A DNA stretch of 52,296 bases from Methylocystis suflitae. Lineage in GTDB: Bacteria; Pseudomonadota; Alphaproteobacteria; Rhizobiales; Beijerinckiaceae. Numbering within the stretch: the stretch's first letter is position 1; every line of letters starts with the position of its first letter. The stretch spans positions 1-52,296 of the forward strand of contig NZ_JAMRYX010000218.1 of assembly GCF_024448135.1 (NCBI RefSeq). The letters are read 5' to 3'. A model generated the notes under the pieces. That model did no database searches, was not told where the DNA came from, and worked only from the letters and a program-made list of their open reading frames with translations. Shown here piece by piece: positions 37,159-46,661 of this stretch. Made by a program: the position numbers and the translations under genes.

Positions 37159-37267
37159 CGCGCGCCCCCCCCTATCGACGACGACTCCGGCGCCGCTAGG
37201 CTTGCGCCCCGTCCTGTCGGTCAATTGGCCTCGCTCTCGGCTCGATCGCAGCGCGGACGCGGGCAAT

Positions 37268-37293
37268 GACGCCGGTCTTGGACGCCGGTCTTG
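37268..37293. repeat. 13-bp tandem duplication
   Basis: GACGCCGGTCTTG occurs twice in direct tandem (37268-37280 and 37281-37293). It lies in the divergent intergenic region between the AsmA-like gene and the peroxiredoxin gene. It may alter spacing of promoter elements, but no function is visible. Confidence 0.8.
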
Positions 37294-37360
37294 CCGGCTG
37301 GCGCGCAGTCTGCATCCTACGGGCTGATTTTAGCTGCAGATGCGACGAAAGGAAGGCGCC

Positions 37361-37879
37361 ATGAGCACGACCGCCGGCAAGGCCGAAGCTACACTCAAGG
37401 AGGGGAAGAAGGAGGGAGGCTTGAAGGAAGGTAGCTTGGCGCCGGCCTTCGATCTTCCAGGGGCCGGCGGCGAAAAGATCTCGCTCGCCGCGCTGAAGGG
37501 CAAAAAAGTCGTGCTCTACTTCTATCCAAAGGACGACACCTCGGGCTGCACGAAGGAAGCAATCGAATTCAACGCCTTACGCGAGAGTTTTGCGAAGGCC
37601 AAGGCCGTGGTCGTCGGCATGTCGCCGGACCCGATCAAGAGCCACGACAAATTTCGCGCCAAATATGAATTGTCGCTGCCCCTCGCGTCAGATGAGGGAA
37701 AGGACACGCTCGGCGCCTATGGCGTCTGGGTCGAGAAAAGCATGTATGGCCGCAAATATATGGGCGTCGAGCGTACGACGGTGCTCATCGGCCCCGACGG
37801 CCGCATCGCCAAGATTTGGCGGAAGGTGAAGGTTCCGGGCCACGCCGAGGAGGTTCTGGCGGCGGCCAAGGCGCTGTAA
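37361..37879 (+). CDS. bcp: peroxiredoxin, BCP/PrxQ type
   Basis: This 172-aa thiol peroxidase has the peroxidatic cysteine in YPKDDTSGCTKEA. The family's resolving cysteine five residues later is replaced (CTKEAIEF, not CTKEACxF), so it is a 1-Cys type that needs an external thiol. SPDPIKSHDKFRAKY and MGVERTTVLIGPDGRIAKIW complete the fold. A Lys/Glu/Gly-rich N-terminal extension of ~25 residues precedes the domain. The ATG at 37361 follows a GGAAGG ribosome site. It reduces H2O2 and alkyl hydroperoxides. Confidence 0.9.
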   Translation: MSTTAGKAEATLKEGKKEGGLKEGSLAPAFDLPGAGGEKISLAALKGKKVVLYFYPKDDTSGCTKEAIEFNALRESFAKAKAVVVGMSPDPIKSHDKFRAKYELSLPLASDEGKDTLGAYGVWVEKSMYGRKYMGVERTTVLIGPDGRIAKIWRKVKVPGHAEEVLAAAKAL

Positions 37880-37900
37880 CGCCTGCCGCCGCCCGGGGCT

Positions 37901-38851
37901 TCAGTTGTGGTCGTGTACGGCTTCGGGAGGGGCGGAATCGGCCGGCGTCGCCGCGCCTGAGCCCTTCTTGGCGATGAGCCTGGCCATGTCGTCCGACCCC
38001 TTCTTCGCCGCGGCGAGATCAGGCTTGGCCGCCAGCGCCGCGTCGTAATCAGCCTTGGCGCGGGCGAAGTCCTTCTTGGCCCGCCAGGCGTTGGCGCGAT
38101 TGACGAGCGCGCCAACGTGGCGAGCGTCGATTTTCAGCGCCGCGTCGAAGTCGGCGATCGCCTTATCGAATTCGCCCTTGGCGTAGTGGCAGGCGCCGCG
38201 CCCATTGCGCGCCGCGGCCAGTTTGGGATCGCGCTTGGCGGCCTCGGTAAAGGCCGTGATGGCGCGGTCATGATCGCCTTTCCCGTGATAGAGAGCGCCC
38301 GCCGCGACGCCCGGCGCCGTTGATTTTGGGTCGGCTTTCGCCGCATCCTCGAGATCGGCGAGAGCCTTCTCGACATCGCCTTTGGCGCGCCAAATGTAGG
38401 CGCGCGCCAGAAGCGCGGCGGCGTTCTTTTTGTCGGCGGCGAGCGCCTGATTATAATCGGCGAGCGCGCTGTCGAGGTCGCCCTTGGCATGATGCGCGGC
38501 GCCGCGCGCGGCCTGAATCACCGATGATTTGGGTTCAAACTCCAGCGCCTTGCCGAAGTCCTCGAGCGCATGCGCGTAGTCGCCCTTCGCCTGATAAGCG
38601 CCCGCGCGATTGACGTAGGCCGCCGCCTTGTTGTGCGGGGTCTCCTTGTCGATCTCCTGAATGACTTGCGTGCAGCCTGCGATGCGCGCGTCGGGGTCAG
38701 GCGCGCGGCACTGACTCCACGCGGGGCTGACGCCGCCCTTATGCGCAGCCATGGCGGGCGCGCTGACGACGAGAAGTGAAGCGGCGATGACAGCCGCCGG
38801 ACACCGCGCCCGCGCGGCCGCGCGCGCTGCGAGAGTGAGACGCTCATGCAT
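37901..38851 (-). CDS. secreted TPR-repeat protein
   Basis: This ~316-aa protein has a signal peptide (AAVIASLLVVSAPAMA-like region, cleavage before AHKG) and then about seven tetratricopeptide repeats, each with the pattern A-x-x-x-R-G-x-A-x-x-x-K-G-D-x-D-x-A. The spacing is a regular 34 residues. TPRs are protein-binding scaffolds; the partner is unknown. The end is a His-containing low-complexity tail. It converges on the peroxiredoxin gene with 21 nt between stops. Confidence 0.85.
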   Translation of the reverse strand: MHERLTLAARAAARARCPAAVIAASLLVVSAPAMAAHKGGVSPAWSQCRAPDPDARIAGCTQVIQEIDKETPHNKAAAYVNRAGAYQAKGDYAHALEDFGKALEFEPKSSVIQAARGAAHHAKGDLDSALADYNQALAADKKNAAALLARAYIWRAKGDVEKALADLEDAAKADPKSTAPGVAAGALYHGKGDHDRAITAFTEAAKRDPKLAAARNGRGACHYAKGEFDKAIADFDAALKIDARHVGALVNRANAWRAKKDFARAKADYDAALAAKPDLAAAKKGSDDMARLIAKKGSGAATPADSAPPEAVHDHN

Positions 38852-39185
38852 GAATTGGGTGGCTCCCCGGATAGAGTGGCGGCGGCATGCTACCCCATCG
38901 GGCCTCGCCCGCAACTTGGAAATGATGGAATTCCGAGCCCGCAGCTGTCTTTTTACAACGACTTGAGTGGTCCATACGCGCCCCCTGCTGAACGGCATCG
39001 CCGCCACCTTGCAGCTCTCCGCTCGGCCCAGCGCGGGCGTGGCGTGCGATGTCGGCGAATTCTCGGCAAAAAGCGTGTATTTTGGTCAAAGCCGGCCGCG
39101 CAAGCGCAGCCAACAGCCGCTGAGACGTCCTAAGTCGCTCCTGGGGACTTCAGACCGAGACCAAAAACGTTTAGAACCAATTCAA
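38852..39185. other. divergent intergenic region between the TPR gene and rnd
   Basis: This 334-bp gap must hold promoters for both divergent genes. The second half is open in the rnd frame, but its translation is low-complexity and unlike RNase D. I recognise no RNA, repeat or strong promoter in it. Confidence 0.4.
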
Positions 39186-40358
39186 ATGAGTCTTCTCACC
39201 ACCAATCCCGAACTGACCGCGGTCTGCGACCGTTTCGCTCAGCATCCCTTCGTCACGGTCGACACCGAATTTTTGCGCGAAACCACGTTCTGGCCGCGGG
39301 TCTGCGTGATCCAGCTTGCGTCGCCAGAAGAGGCTGTGGCGATCGACGCCCTTGCCGATGATCTTGATCTTGCGCCATTTTTTGGGCTGATGGCCAATCC
39401 CGACGTCGTCAAGGTGTTCCACGCCGCGCGCCAGGATCTCGAGATCATCTGGCGCCTCGCCCGACTCATACCCGCGCCGATCTTTGATACGCAGGTCGCG
39501 GCCATGGTCTGCGGATTCGGCGAACAAGCGTCATATCTCGAGCTGGTGAAGGCGATCACGCGCGCCAGTCTCGACAAATCGTCGCGATTCACCGACTGGT
39601 CGCGCCGACCACTGTCAAACGCCCAAATCGAATACGCCATCGCCGACGTCACGCATCTTCGCGATATTTACACCGCCCTGCGCGCGCGGCTCGAACGTTC
39701 CAATCGCCTTGAATGGCTCGTGGACGAGATGCAGACGCTCACCTCGCCCGCGACCTATGAGCAGCATCCCGAAAACGCTTGGGAACGGCTGCGCCATCGC
39801 GCGCGCAAGCCGCGCGATCTCGCCGTTCTGATGGAACTGGCCGCCTGGCGCGAGTTCGAAGCGCAAGCGCGCGACGTGCCGCGTTCGCGCGTCCTGAAGG
39901 ACGACTTGCTCCTTGAGATTGCTCAAGCCGCGCCGCGCTCTGTCGAAGCGCTCGGCAATTTGCGATCCTTTCCAAAAGGTATGGAGCGCTCCCGCGCGGG
40001 AACCGACATCATCGCCGCTGTGGAGCGCGGCCTCGCGCGCGATCCCACCACAGTGCCGCGCATCGAACGCGACCGACGCAACTCAAACGGCGCGACCGTC
40101 GAGTTGCTCAAGGTTTTGCTGCGTCAGGTGTCGGAGGAGACGGGCGTCGCCGCCAAGATGATCGCGACGGTCGAAGATCTCGAATCCATCGCGCACGACG
40201 ACCATGCCGACGTTCAGGCGCTGAAGGGCTGGCGCCGCGCAATCTTCGGCGAGAAGGCGTTGGAGTTGAAGCGCGGCCGACTGGCGCTCTCGGTGGAAAA
40301 CGGCCGGGTCGTTACCTTTGACTGGCAGGCGGCGGACGAGCCCGCGAACGCCGAATAA
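39186..40358 (+). CDS. rnd: ribonuclease D
   Basis: RNase D is a 3'-5' exoribonuclease that trims tRNA precursors. The DEDDy residues are visible: [11 protein letters not shown] (Asp, Glu), [11 protein letters not shown] (Asp) and [13 protein letters not shown] (Tyr/Asp). A HRDC domain ([17 protein letters not shown]) and a second C-terminal helical domain follow. The 390-aa length is normal. The ATG at 39186 begins the conserved segment ([17 protein letters not shown]). Confidence 0.93.
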   Translation: MSLLTTNPELTAVCDRFAQHPFVTVDTEFLRETTFWPRVCVIQLASPEEAVAIDALADDLDLAPFFGLMANPDVVKVFHAARQDLEIIWRLARLIPAPIFDTQVAAMVCGFGEQASYLELVKAITRASLDKSSRFTDWSRRPLSNAQIEYAIADVTHLRDIYTALRARLERSNRLEWLVDEMQTLTSPATYEQHPENAWERLRHRARKPRDLAVLMELAAWREFEAQARDVPRSRVLKDDLLLEIAQAAPRSVEALGNLRSFPKGMERSRAGTDIIAAVERGLARDPTTVPRIERDRRNSNGATVELLKVLLRQVSEETGVAAKMIATVEDLESIAHDDHADVQALKGWRRAIFGEKALELKRGRLALSVENGRVVTFDWQAADEPANAE

Positions 40359-40488
40359 GCGCCTTACATTGCGCTGCAGCGCAGCAATACAGCTGCGCCA
40401 TTTTCGCGCGCAAGCGGCTGACGAATATTTGTGCGCCATAAAACTCCCTTGAATATCATATAGATAGCGCGACATTACGAGAATTTAT

Positions 40489-40518
40489 TGCATTGCGATA
40501 TTGTTGTGCCGCAATGCA
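40489..40518. promoter_or_regulatory. inverted repeat upstream of the secreted orphan gene
   Basis: TGCATTGCG (40489-40497) and CGCAATGCA (40510-40518) form a perfect 9-bp inverted repeat with a 12-nt A/T-rich spacer. It lies 88 bp before the ATG of the next gene. It could be an operator or an mRNA hairpin. A separate 14-bp palindrome, TGCGCTGCAGCGCA, lies at 40370-40383 just after rnd. Confidence 0.5.
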
Positions 40519-40605
40519 GTAGCTACCTTCCATCCCGAGTGGGGCGCAGTTCGCTGCGACGGTCGTTCGTTACGCCGGCCCTGCTCCGAAATGGAAGGAT
40601 AAGAT

Positions 40606-40992
40606 ATGACTACAGGAAATCGAATTGTCGCGGCGGCGTTCGGCGGAGCGCTGTGCCTTGCAGCAAGCTCGGGCCTGTCCGCAGCTGATGCTTCCTTGAC
40701 GATGAAGCCGCTTATGGCGGCGAGCTTCGACGCTGGCTCGAAGCATGTCGTGAGCTATTTCGTGGGGGGCGAGACTGGCTGCCGTCTCACCATGATGGTC
40801 ATCGATTCCGCGTTGGACGAGGATCCGACGCCGGCGACCCAGGCGACGCGTCTCGTCGTCACCGTCACGGACGGAAAAGCGGCGTTTTTCGACTCTGCCG
40901 TCGGCACGTCCCTGCGCTTCAATTGCGCCTCTGGCGCACAGACCATGCGCGTGGACAAGATCAATCGAGTCGCGCACGCTCCAGTGGAGTAG
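40606..40992 (+). CDS. small secreted protein, hypothetical
   Basis: This 128-aa protein has a signal peptide (IVAAAFGGALCLAASSGLSA, cleavage near ADA). The mature ~100 residues have two cysteines (GCRLTMM and FNCASG) and look beta-rich. I recognise no family. A GAAGGA ribosome site precedes the ATG. It stands alone between rnd and the convergent amidase gene. Confidence 0.6.
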   Translation: MTTGNRIVAAAFGGALCLAASSGLSAADASLTMKPLMAASFDAGSKHVVSYFVGGETGCRLTMMVIDSALDEDPTPATQATRLVVTVTDGKAAFFDSAVGTSLRFNCASGAQTMRVDKINRVAHAPVE

Positions 40993-40995
40993 CAT

Positions 40996-41025
40996 CAAAA
41001 AGCGGCGCGTCCTGTGACGCGCCGC
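40996..41025 (-). terminator. terminator of the amidase gene (minus strand)
   Basis: GCGGCGCGTC (41002-41011) and GACGCGCCGC (41016-41025) form a perfect 10-bp stem with a 4-nt loop. Read on the minus strand the hairpin is followed by TTTTT, so it terminates the minus-strand gene. On the plus strand it has no T-run but may still block read-through. Confidence 0.8.
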
Positions 41026-41049
41026 GTTGCTCGAGTAAACGCTCGCGCG

Positions 41050-42096
41050 TCAGTGCGACAGGAATTTGAACGGCTCGGCGGGAACGAATTTGTCCGAAAC
41101 TTCGCCTGCCAGAATCGGGCTGCCCGTAAGATCGAGCTTCGCGGGCTTGGCGCCCGGTTCGAGCTTCAATTTCGTCAGCTCGACCCAAAAAATCGAAGGG
41201 TTCAGCGTCGGCTCGAAATAATAGAGCCGATCCTTGATGTCGGTGACCGAACGCCATCGCGTCGAGGCGATGTTCGGCTCCTGCGGCGTGGATATCCCAA
41301 GCGGCACCGAGACGTTTCGAATGATCGAAAAGACGCTGGCGATCGCCACGCGCTTGTCGTCGACTTTCGGCGTCGCGTTCAAGTTCCAGCTGGCGCGGGC
41401 GAAGCGATCCGACGCGCGATGCGTGCCAGGAAGGAAATTCGACCCGCCGATCTCGATCCAATAGGTGTTAAGCGCGAGCTGCTGATCGAAAGGCGGGGAA
41501 TTGGTCATCACCGTGTATTTGGGGTTGTGATGAATGACGAGCTTGCCGCCGAGATATTCGAGTATCGCGCTGTCGCCGGATTGATCGGCCAGCGCCATAT
41601 GGCTCGCCGCTTTGACGCCGCCGGGAAGGTCGGGCGCGACGATCGCGAAGGGCTCCTTTTGCAGCGCCTTCACCGCATCGGCGACATTCGCGTAATTGTC
41701 GAGAACATATTGCGCCCAGCCGCCGACGGACAGCAGCGGCTTCTTGGAGGCTTTCGGGTCTCCGTAATCCGCTTCGGCGAGATAGAGAAGATTAACCGCG
41801 AGTCCCGCGTCGTTCATGCCTTCAGCCGTGGCCGCGTTGTAAAAGTCGGCGATGAGCGACCCATATTTCGAGGTCCATTTGATCGACCCCGGACCAACGC
41901 CGCCGTCGCGCGCCATGCCGCGCGGGAAGGACCACAAGCTTGTTCGCGGATCGACGTCCCAGTCCATCGTCCGGCCCACAAGATAGTCCTTGTCGGCGGT
42001 CCCATAGAGCACGCGCGTGCAGGCTTCGGCGCTCCCGCTCATCGATGCGACGGCAACGGCGGCCGCCAGAAGCCTTTTTGCGAATTGCCTGTCCAT
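41050..42096 (-). CDS. secreted linear amide C-N hydrolase (choloylglycine hydrolase/penicillin V acylase family)
   Basis: This 348-aa Ntn hydrolase has a signal peptide ending SGSAEA followed by Cys26. Signal peptidase cleavage would therefore expose the catalytic N-terminal cysteine (CTRVLYG). Other active-site segments are VGRTMDWD (Arg and Asp), GMNDAGLAVNLLYL (Asn) and VMTNSPPFDQQ (Asn). Family members hydrolyse penicillin V, conjugated bile salts or acyl-homoserine lactones; the substrate here is unknown. AAAGGA precedes the ATG. It is followed by a terminator and is monocistronic or trails ppx. Confidence 0.9.
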   Translation of the reverse strand: MDRQFAKRLLAAAVAVASMSGSAEACTRVLYGTADKDYLVGRTMDWDVDPRTSLWSFPRGMARDGGVGPGSIKWTSKYGSLIADFYNAATAEGMNDAGLAVNLLYLAEADYGDPKASKKPLLSVGGWAQYVLDNYANVADAVKALQKEPFAIVAPDLPGGVKAASHMALADQSGDSAILEYLGGKLVIHHNPKYTVMTNSPPFDQQLALNTYWIEIGGSNFLPGTHRASDRFARASWNLNATPKVDDKRVAIASVFSIIRNVSVPLGISTPQEPNIASTRWRSVTDIKDRLYYFEPTLNPSIFWVELTKLKLEPGAKPAKLDLTGSPILAGEVSDKFVPAEPFKFLSH

Positions 42097-42146
42097 ATCG
42101 AATTCCTTTCAAATAAGTCCGTTTGGGGAGTGAACCGCTTTTGTGT

Positions 42147-43673
42147 TCAGGGCGCCACCTCGATCTGCGCGTCGGCGCCCATGAGCTTGCCGAGCGCCTT
42201 CAGACGATTGAGCACGCGCTCGCTCGCAAGATCGGCGTAAGCGACAGGCAAAGTGAGCGTCGCCGCGCGATCGCAGACCCGCAAGCGCGTGCGCGGCAGC
42301 ACGCCGGGCATCGACGCTGACAACAAATAAGCGACACGCATGAGCGCCCCGAGAATGCGCGCGCGCGCGAACAGACGTGTCGTCAACAGCGTGCGCAGAT
42401 CCGAAAGGCCTTCCGCCCCGTCGAGCCCTTCGTGACGGAAGACGATCGCAAGCGACAGGAAGGCGCGGCCCGGATGATCAATGGCGACGAACGGCCCCTG
42501 CGTGACGATGTTCATGGCGCGCTGCGCGCGATATTCGGGATGAGCGCGCCAGGCGATGTCCGAGAGCAGACAGGCGGCGTGGCGCAGCCGGCGCTCCTCG
42601 TCGGTCTCGTCAATGCCGCTCTTTTCCATATAGGCGTCCGTCCAATCGATGAGATCGTCGCCATAGCCCGGCGCGCGCGCGAATGTCGCTTCCAATTCGC
42701 GCGTCGCCGCGAGCAAGGGGTCGACGCGCCGCTCGACCGGCGACAGGCGCTCATACAGCATGCCTTCGCGCACGCCCGCGGCTGAAATGACGATTTCGCG
42801 AGGCTTTGCGCGGCGGATGATCTCGTCAAGCACGATCGCGCCATAGGCGAGCAAAGGCCGGCGCGCCGCGGAAACGAAGTCGATGTCCTCAAGCGCCTCG
42901 CTGTCGATATGTTCGACAAGCTCAGCGAAGTCGGCGGCTTCGCTCGTCTGGATGCGGTAATGATGCATGACGCCGAGCGCATAGTTGCGCTGACGCATGT
43001 GGAGTTTGGCGAGCGATCGCCAGGTGCCGCCGACCGCGTAAAAGGTGCGGTCCTTGAGATGATCGAGCGGCTTCGCGTCGGCGATCGCCTTGCGGGCGAT
43101 GCGCGTCGCCTCGCGCATCGAGCGCCGCGAGGCGTCCATCAAGGCGAGTCCGCCCAGCGGCAGGGTGATCCCCTTGCCGAGCGACTCCTTGTGGACGTCG
43201 ATGAGTTCGAGCGAGCCGCCGCCGAGATCGCCCACGACGCCGTTCGGCTCATGGATCGCCGAAATGACGCCAAGCGCGGAAAGCTCCGCCTCGCGGCGGC
43301 CCGAAAGCAGCGAAATGTCGCGCTGAATGGCGTCGCGCGCCGCGTCCAGAAAAACATCGCCATTCTTGGCCCCGCGCACCGCCGCGGTGGCGATCACCTC
43401 GATGTCGTCGACGCCCATCGTCTCGCACAGCGCCCGATAGCGGCGCAGCGCCTTCATCGCCTTGTCGACGCCCTCATCCGGCAGTCGGCCGGTCGTGAGG
43501 ACGCCCTTGCCGAGACCGCACATCGCCTTTTCGTTGAAGATCGGGGTCAGCGCGCGCGCGAGCGCCTGATAGGCGACAAGACGCACCGAATTCGAGCCGA
43601 TGTCGACGATCGCGACGGGTTTTGGCGCGGAGTCGGAGCGCTGCGTCGCGCCACGCGCCGCCGCCTCAAGCAT
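42147..43673 (-). CDS. ppx: exopolyphosphatase, Ppx/GppA family
   Basis: This 508-aa protein has the ASKHA ATPase fold: [18 protein letters not shown] (phosphate 1), [16 protein letters not shown] (phosphate 2) and a C-terminal HD-like region with [20 protein letters not shown]. It releases phosphate from polyphosphate ends and may also hydrolyse pppGpp. The start overlaps the ppk stop by 8 nt, so synthesis and degradation enzymes are coexpressed. Confidence 0.92.
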   Translation of the reverse strand: MLEAAARGATQRSDSAPKPVAIVDIGSNSVRLVAYQALARALTPIFNEKAMCGLGKGVLTTGRLPDEGVDKAMKALRRYRALCETMGVDDIEVIATAAVRGAKNGDVFLDAARDAIQRDISLLSGRREAELSALGVISAIHEPNGVVGDLGGGSLELIDVHKESLGKGITLPLGGLALMDASRRSMREATRIARKAIADAKPLDHLKDRTFYAVGGTWRSLAKLHMRQRNYALGVMHHYRIQTSEAADFAELVEHIDSEALEDIDFVSAARRPLLAYGAIVLDEIIRRAKPREIVISAAGVREGMLYERLSPVERRVDPLLAATRELEATFARAPGYGDDLIDWTDAYMEKSGIDETDEERRLRHAACLLSDIAWRAHPEYRAQRAMNIVTQGPFVAIDHPGRAFLSLAIVFRHEGLDGAEGLSDLRTLLTTRLFARARILGALMRVAYLLSASMPGVLPRTRLRVCDRAATLTLPVAYADLASERVLNRLKALGKLMGADAQIEVAP

Positions 43674-45900
43674 TTTGGCCGCGCTTTAAGAGCGAGCGCG
43701 GCCGCCAATCCTTGAGCGACTTTCCGCGCCCCGAAAGCGAGGGATTGGTCATGAAATATTTGTGCGCATTGAAACGCTCCTCGCCTTCGGGCGGAACGAT
43801 GCGCAGCGACGAGCCGTCCGGCAGGACGCGATAGCTCTGCTCATTGTCGATGAGATTGGCGAGCATGATCTGATCGAGCACCTGCTGATGCACCGTCGGA
43901 TTGACGATCGGCATCATCACCTCAACTCTTCGATCGAGATTACGCTGCATCAGATCGGCGGAAGAGATGTAGACATGCGCGCGCGGATGCGGCAGCACAT
44001 GGCCGCCGCCGAAGGCGTAAACACGCGCGTGTTCGAGAAAGCGGCCGACGATCGACTTTACGCGAATGTTATCGGACAGTCCGGGAACGCCGGGCCGCAG
44101 ACAGCAGATGCCGCGCACGATGAGTTCGATTGAGACGCCCGCTTGCGACGCCGCATAAAAGGCGTCGATAATTTCGGGATCAACAAGCGCGTTGCATTTG
44201 CCCCAGATGACGCCCGGCTTGCCGGCCTTCACGAAGGCGATTTCCTCGTCGATATGCTCGAGAAGCTTCTTCTTGAGCGAAATCGGCGACACCGACATGC
44301 GCTCAAGCCCGGCCGGCTCGGCATAGCCGGTGATGTAATTGAAGATACGCGAGATGTCCCGCCCGATCACCGGGTCGGCGGTGAACACCGAAATGTCCGT
44401 GTAGATGCGCGCCGTCACAGGGTGATAATTGCCGGTGCCGACATGGCAGTAGGTGACGAGGCCGCCGCCTTCCCGGCGCACGACGAGCGACAATTTGGCG
44501 TGCGTCTTGAGCTCGATGAAGCCGAAGACGACCTGCGCGCCGGCGCGTTCGAGATCGCGCGCCCAGCGAATATTCGCTTCCTCGTCAAAGCGCGCCTTCA
44601 ATTCGACGAGCGCGGTGACGGATTTGCCCGCCTCCGCGGCCTCCACAAGCGCGCGCACGATCGGACTGTTGTTGGAGGTGCGATAGAGCGTCTGCTTGAT
44701 GGCGATGACATTGGGATCGCGCGCGGCCTGTTGCAGGAACTGCACGACGACGTCGAAAGATTCGTAAGGGTGATGGACCGCGAGATCCTTCTGCTTGATC
44801 GCGAGGAAACAATCGCCGCCATTGTCGCGCACCCGTTCCGGAAAGCGCGGGTTGTAGGGCTTGAATTTCAGCTCCGGCCGGTCGAGCGCGACGAGTTCGG
44901 AAAGATCGTTGAGCGCCAACATGCCGTCGATCTCGAATGTTTCCGGCTCGTTGACGTCGAGCTCCTCGGCGACCAGCGCGCGCAAGGTCGCCGGCATATC
45001 CGCCGCCACTTCGAGCCGGATCACCGAACCGCGCCGACGCCGCTTCAACGCGGTCTCAAAAAGAAGCACGAGATCTTCGGCTTCTTCCTCGACTTCGAGA
45101 TCGCTGTCGCGGATGACCCGGAACAGCCCCTGCGCCCGCAGCAAATAGCCAGGAAACAGCCGCTGCGCGTTCATCGCGATCAGCGTTTCGAGCAGCATGA
45201 AGCGCTCACGACCAGCGACGCCCGCCGTCGCCGGCAAGCGCACGAAGCGCTCGATCTTCGGCGGCAGGCGGACGAGCGCCTGTAGCGTCTTGCGATCGCC
45301 GGGGCGCACCAGTTCGAGCGCCAATGTGAAGCCGAGATTGGGGATGAAAGGAAACGGATGCGCCGGATCGACCGCGAGCGGCGTCAGCACCGGAAACACG
45401 CGGCTGAGGAAATATTCCTCAAGCCACTCGCGGTCGGCCTTAGAGACGTCCGCGGGCTCGACGATAACAATGCCGACGTCTTCGATCTCGGCGCGAAGCT
45501 CGCGCCAGCGCCGCAATTGCTCGCTCGTCAACAGCGTGACGCGCTCGGTGATCTTCGTCAGCTGCTCGGCGGGCGTCAGGCCGTCCTCGGAGCGCGCCGT
45601 TACGCCCGAGCGCACCTGCCCGCGAAGGCCGGCGACGCGCACCATGAAGAATTCGTCGAGATTATTGGCCGAGATCGACAGAAATCGCAGTTGCTCAAGC
45701 AACGGGTGATTGCGGTTGGAGGCCTCCTCCAGAACGCGGCGATTGAATTCCAGCCAGGACAGCTCCCGATTGATGAAGCGCTGGGGAGAGGCCGCAAGCT
45801 TGGCGGGATCCTCGACGAGAATCTGGTCGGCGCAATCCATCACGGCGATATCGGCGCCCGTGCGCTGGGCTGCGAGTTTATCCTGAATATGCAGCTTCAT
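43666..45900 (-). CDS. ppk: polyphosphate kinase 1
   Basis: This ~744-aa enzyme polymerises the gamma-phosphate of ATP into polyphosphate at the membrane. Landmarks are [20 protein letters not shown] at the N-terminus, [31 protein letters not shown] with the autophosphorylated His, and [18 protein letters not shown] chose the ATG at 45900 because GGGAAG lies 5 nt upstream; the GTG at 45906 overlaps that site. It sits between hdaA and ppx, an order common in Alphaproteobacteria. Confidence 0.95.
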   Translation of the reverse strand: MKLHIQDKLAAQRTGADIAVMDCADQILVEDPAKLAASPQRFINRELSWLEFNRRVLEEASNRNHPLLEQLRFLSISANNLDEFFMVRVAGLRGQVRSGVTARSEDGLTPAEQLTKITERVTLLTSEQLRRWRELRAEIEDVGIVIVEPADVSKADREWLEEYFLSRVFPVLTPLAVDPAHPFPFIPNLGFTLALELVRPGDRKTLQALVRLPPKIERFVRLPATAGVAGRERFMLLETLIAMNAQRLFPGYLLRAQGLFRVIRDSDLEVEEEAEDLVLLFETALKRRRRGSVIRLEVAADMPATLRALVAEELDVNEPETFEIDGMLALNDLSELVALDRPELKFKPYNPRFPERVRDNGGDCFLAIKQKDLAVHHPYESFDVVVQFLQQAARDPNVIAIKQTLYRTSNNSPIVRALVEAAEAGKSVTALVELKARFDEEANIRWARDLERAGAQVVFGFIELKTHAKLSLVVRREGGGLVTYCHVGTGNYHPVTARIYTDISVFTADPVIGRDISRIFNYITGYAEPAGLERMSVSPISLKKKLLEHIDEEIAFVKAGKPGVIWGKCNALVDPEIIDAFYAASQAGVSIELIVRGICCLRPGVPGLSDNIRVKSIVGRFLEHARVYAFGGGHVLPHPRAHVYISSADLMQRNLDRRVEVMMPIVNPTVHQQVLDQIMLANLIDNEQSYRVLPDGSSLRIVPPEGEERFNAHKYFMTNPSLSGRGKSLKDWRPRSLLKRGQNA

Positions 45901-45965
45901 TTCCACTTCCCGTCCCGGCCATCATGCCACAGGCCTGTGCGGCGGCGAAATCCTTCGGCCAATCC

Positions 45966-46661
45966 TTAAGTAAACTTCTCAATAACCTTGGCCGCGAGCG
46001 CCCGTGTGACAGGCCGCCCCTGCGCCAAAGCCTCGCGGTCGAGAGCGGCGACAAAGGCGCGTGCGGCGGCGAGAGAGCGCTCCAGCCTCAGCGCGGCGAA
46101 AGCCAGCGCCGGCGGTTCGACGAGGAGCTGTCGATCCGCGAAGAGCTTCACCAGAACCGCGCGCATCAACGTCTCGTCCGGCGCGCCGATTTCGACGATC
46201 GGGGCGCGCCGCAAACGCGACAACAGGTCGGGAAGCCGCGTGTCTTCGGCCCGCGGCGGGCGGGCCGCGCTCATCAGCAGGTAAGCGCCGTTTTCGTTCA
46301 CAAAATTCAGGAGATGAAACAGCGAGGTTTCGTCGGCGACGCGGTCGACGTCATCGATGACGACGGCGCGCGGCGCCTGCGCGACCAGCCCTTCCAGCGT
46401 CGGCAGGGCCTCGGGCGCAACCACAAGCGCGCTCGCGCGCGCCGCCCAAATGGCGCAGAGGTGGGATTTGCCCGCGCCGGCGGGCCCGATCAGCGCGAGA
46501 ACCCGATCGGGCCAATCCGGCCAGCGCTCGATCATCTCGAGCGCCGCCCGGTTCGATGCGGCGGGCAGAAACTCTTCACGTCCGAAGCGCGGCGTCGTCG
46601 GCAGGTCGAGCGGCAACTGACGTCCCCGCTCGCGTTTTTCCGGCGCGCCGGCCTTTGTCAT
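45966..46661 (-). CDS. hdaA: DnaA-related regulator HdaA
   Basis: This 231-aa protein is a short DnaA homologue without the DNA-binding domain. The N-terminus has the clamp-binding motif QLPLDLP. Walker A is GPAGAGKSHL, Walker B is AVVIDDVD, and SLFHLLNFVNE is typical. With the beta clamp it stimulates ATP hydrolysis by DnaA and prevents re-initiation. The ATG overlaps the stop of the AI-2E transporter gene (ATGA), a conserved pairing. Confidence 0.9.
   Translation of the reverse strand: MTKAGAPEKRERGRQLPLDLPTTPRFGREEFLPAASNRAALEMIERWPDWPDRVLALIGPAGAGKSHLCAIWAARASALVVAPEALPTLEGLVAQAPRAVVIDDVDRVADETSLFHLLNFVNENGAYLLMSAARPPRAEDTRLPDLLSRLRRAPIVEIGAPDETLMRAVLVKLFADRQLLVEPPALAFAALRLERSLAAARAFVAALDREALAQGRPVTRALAAKVIEKFT

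Noticed and set aside
41014-42240. Long plus-strand frame opposite the secreted amidase
   Set aside because: Composition is Arg-rich and featureless. The minus-strand protein has a signal peptide and full active site.
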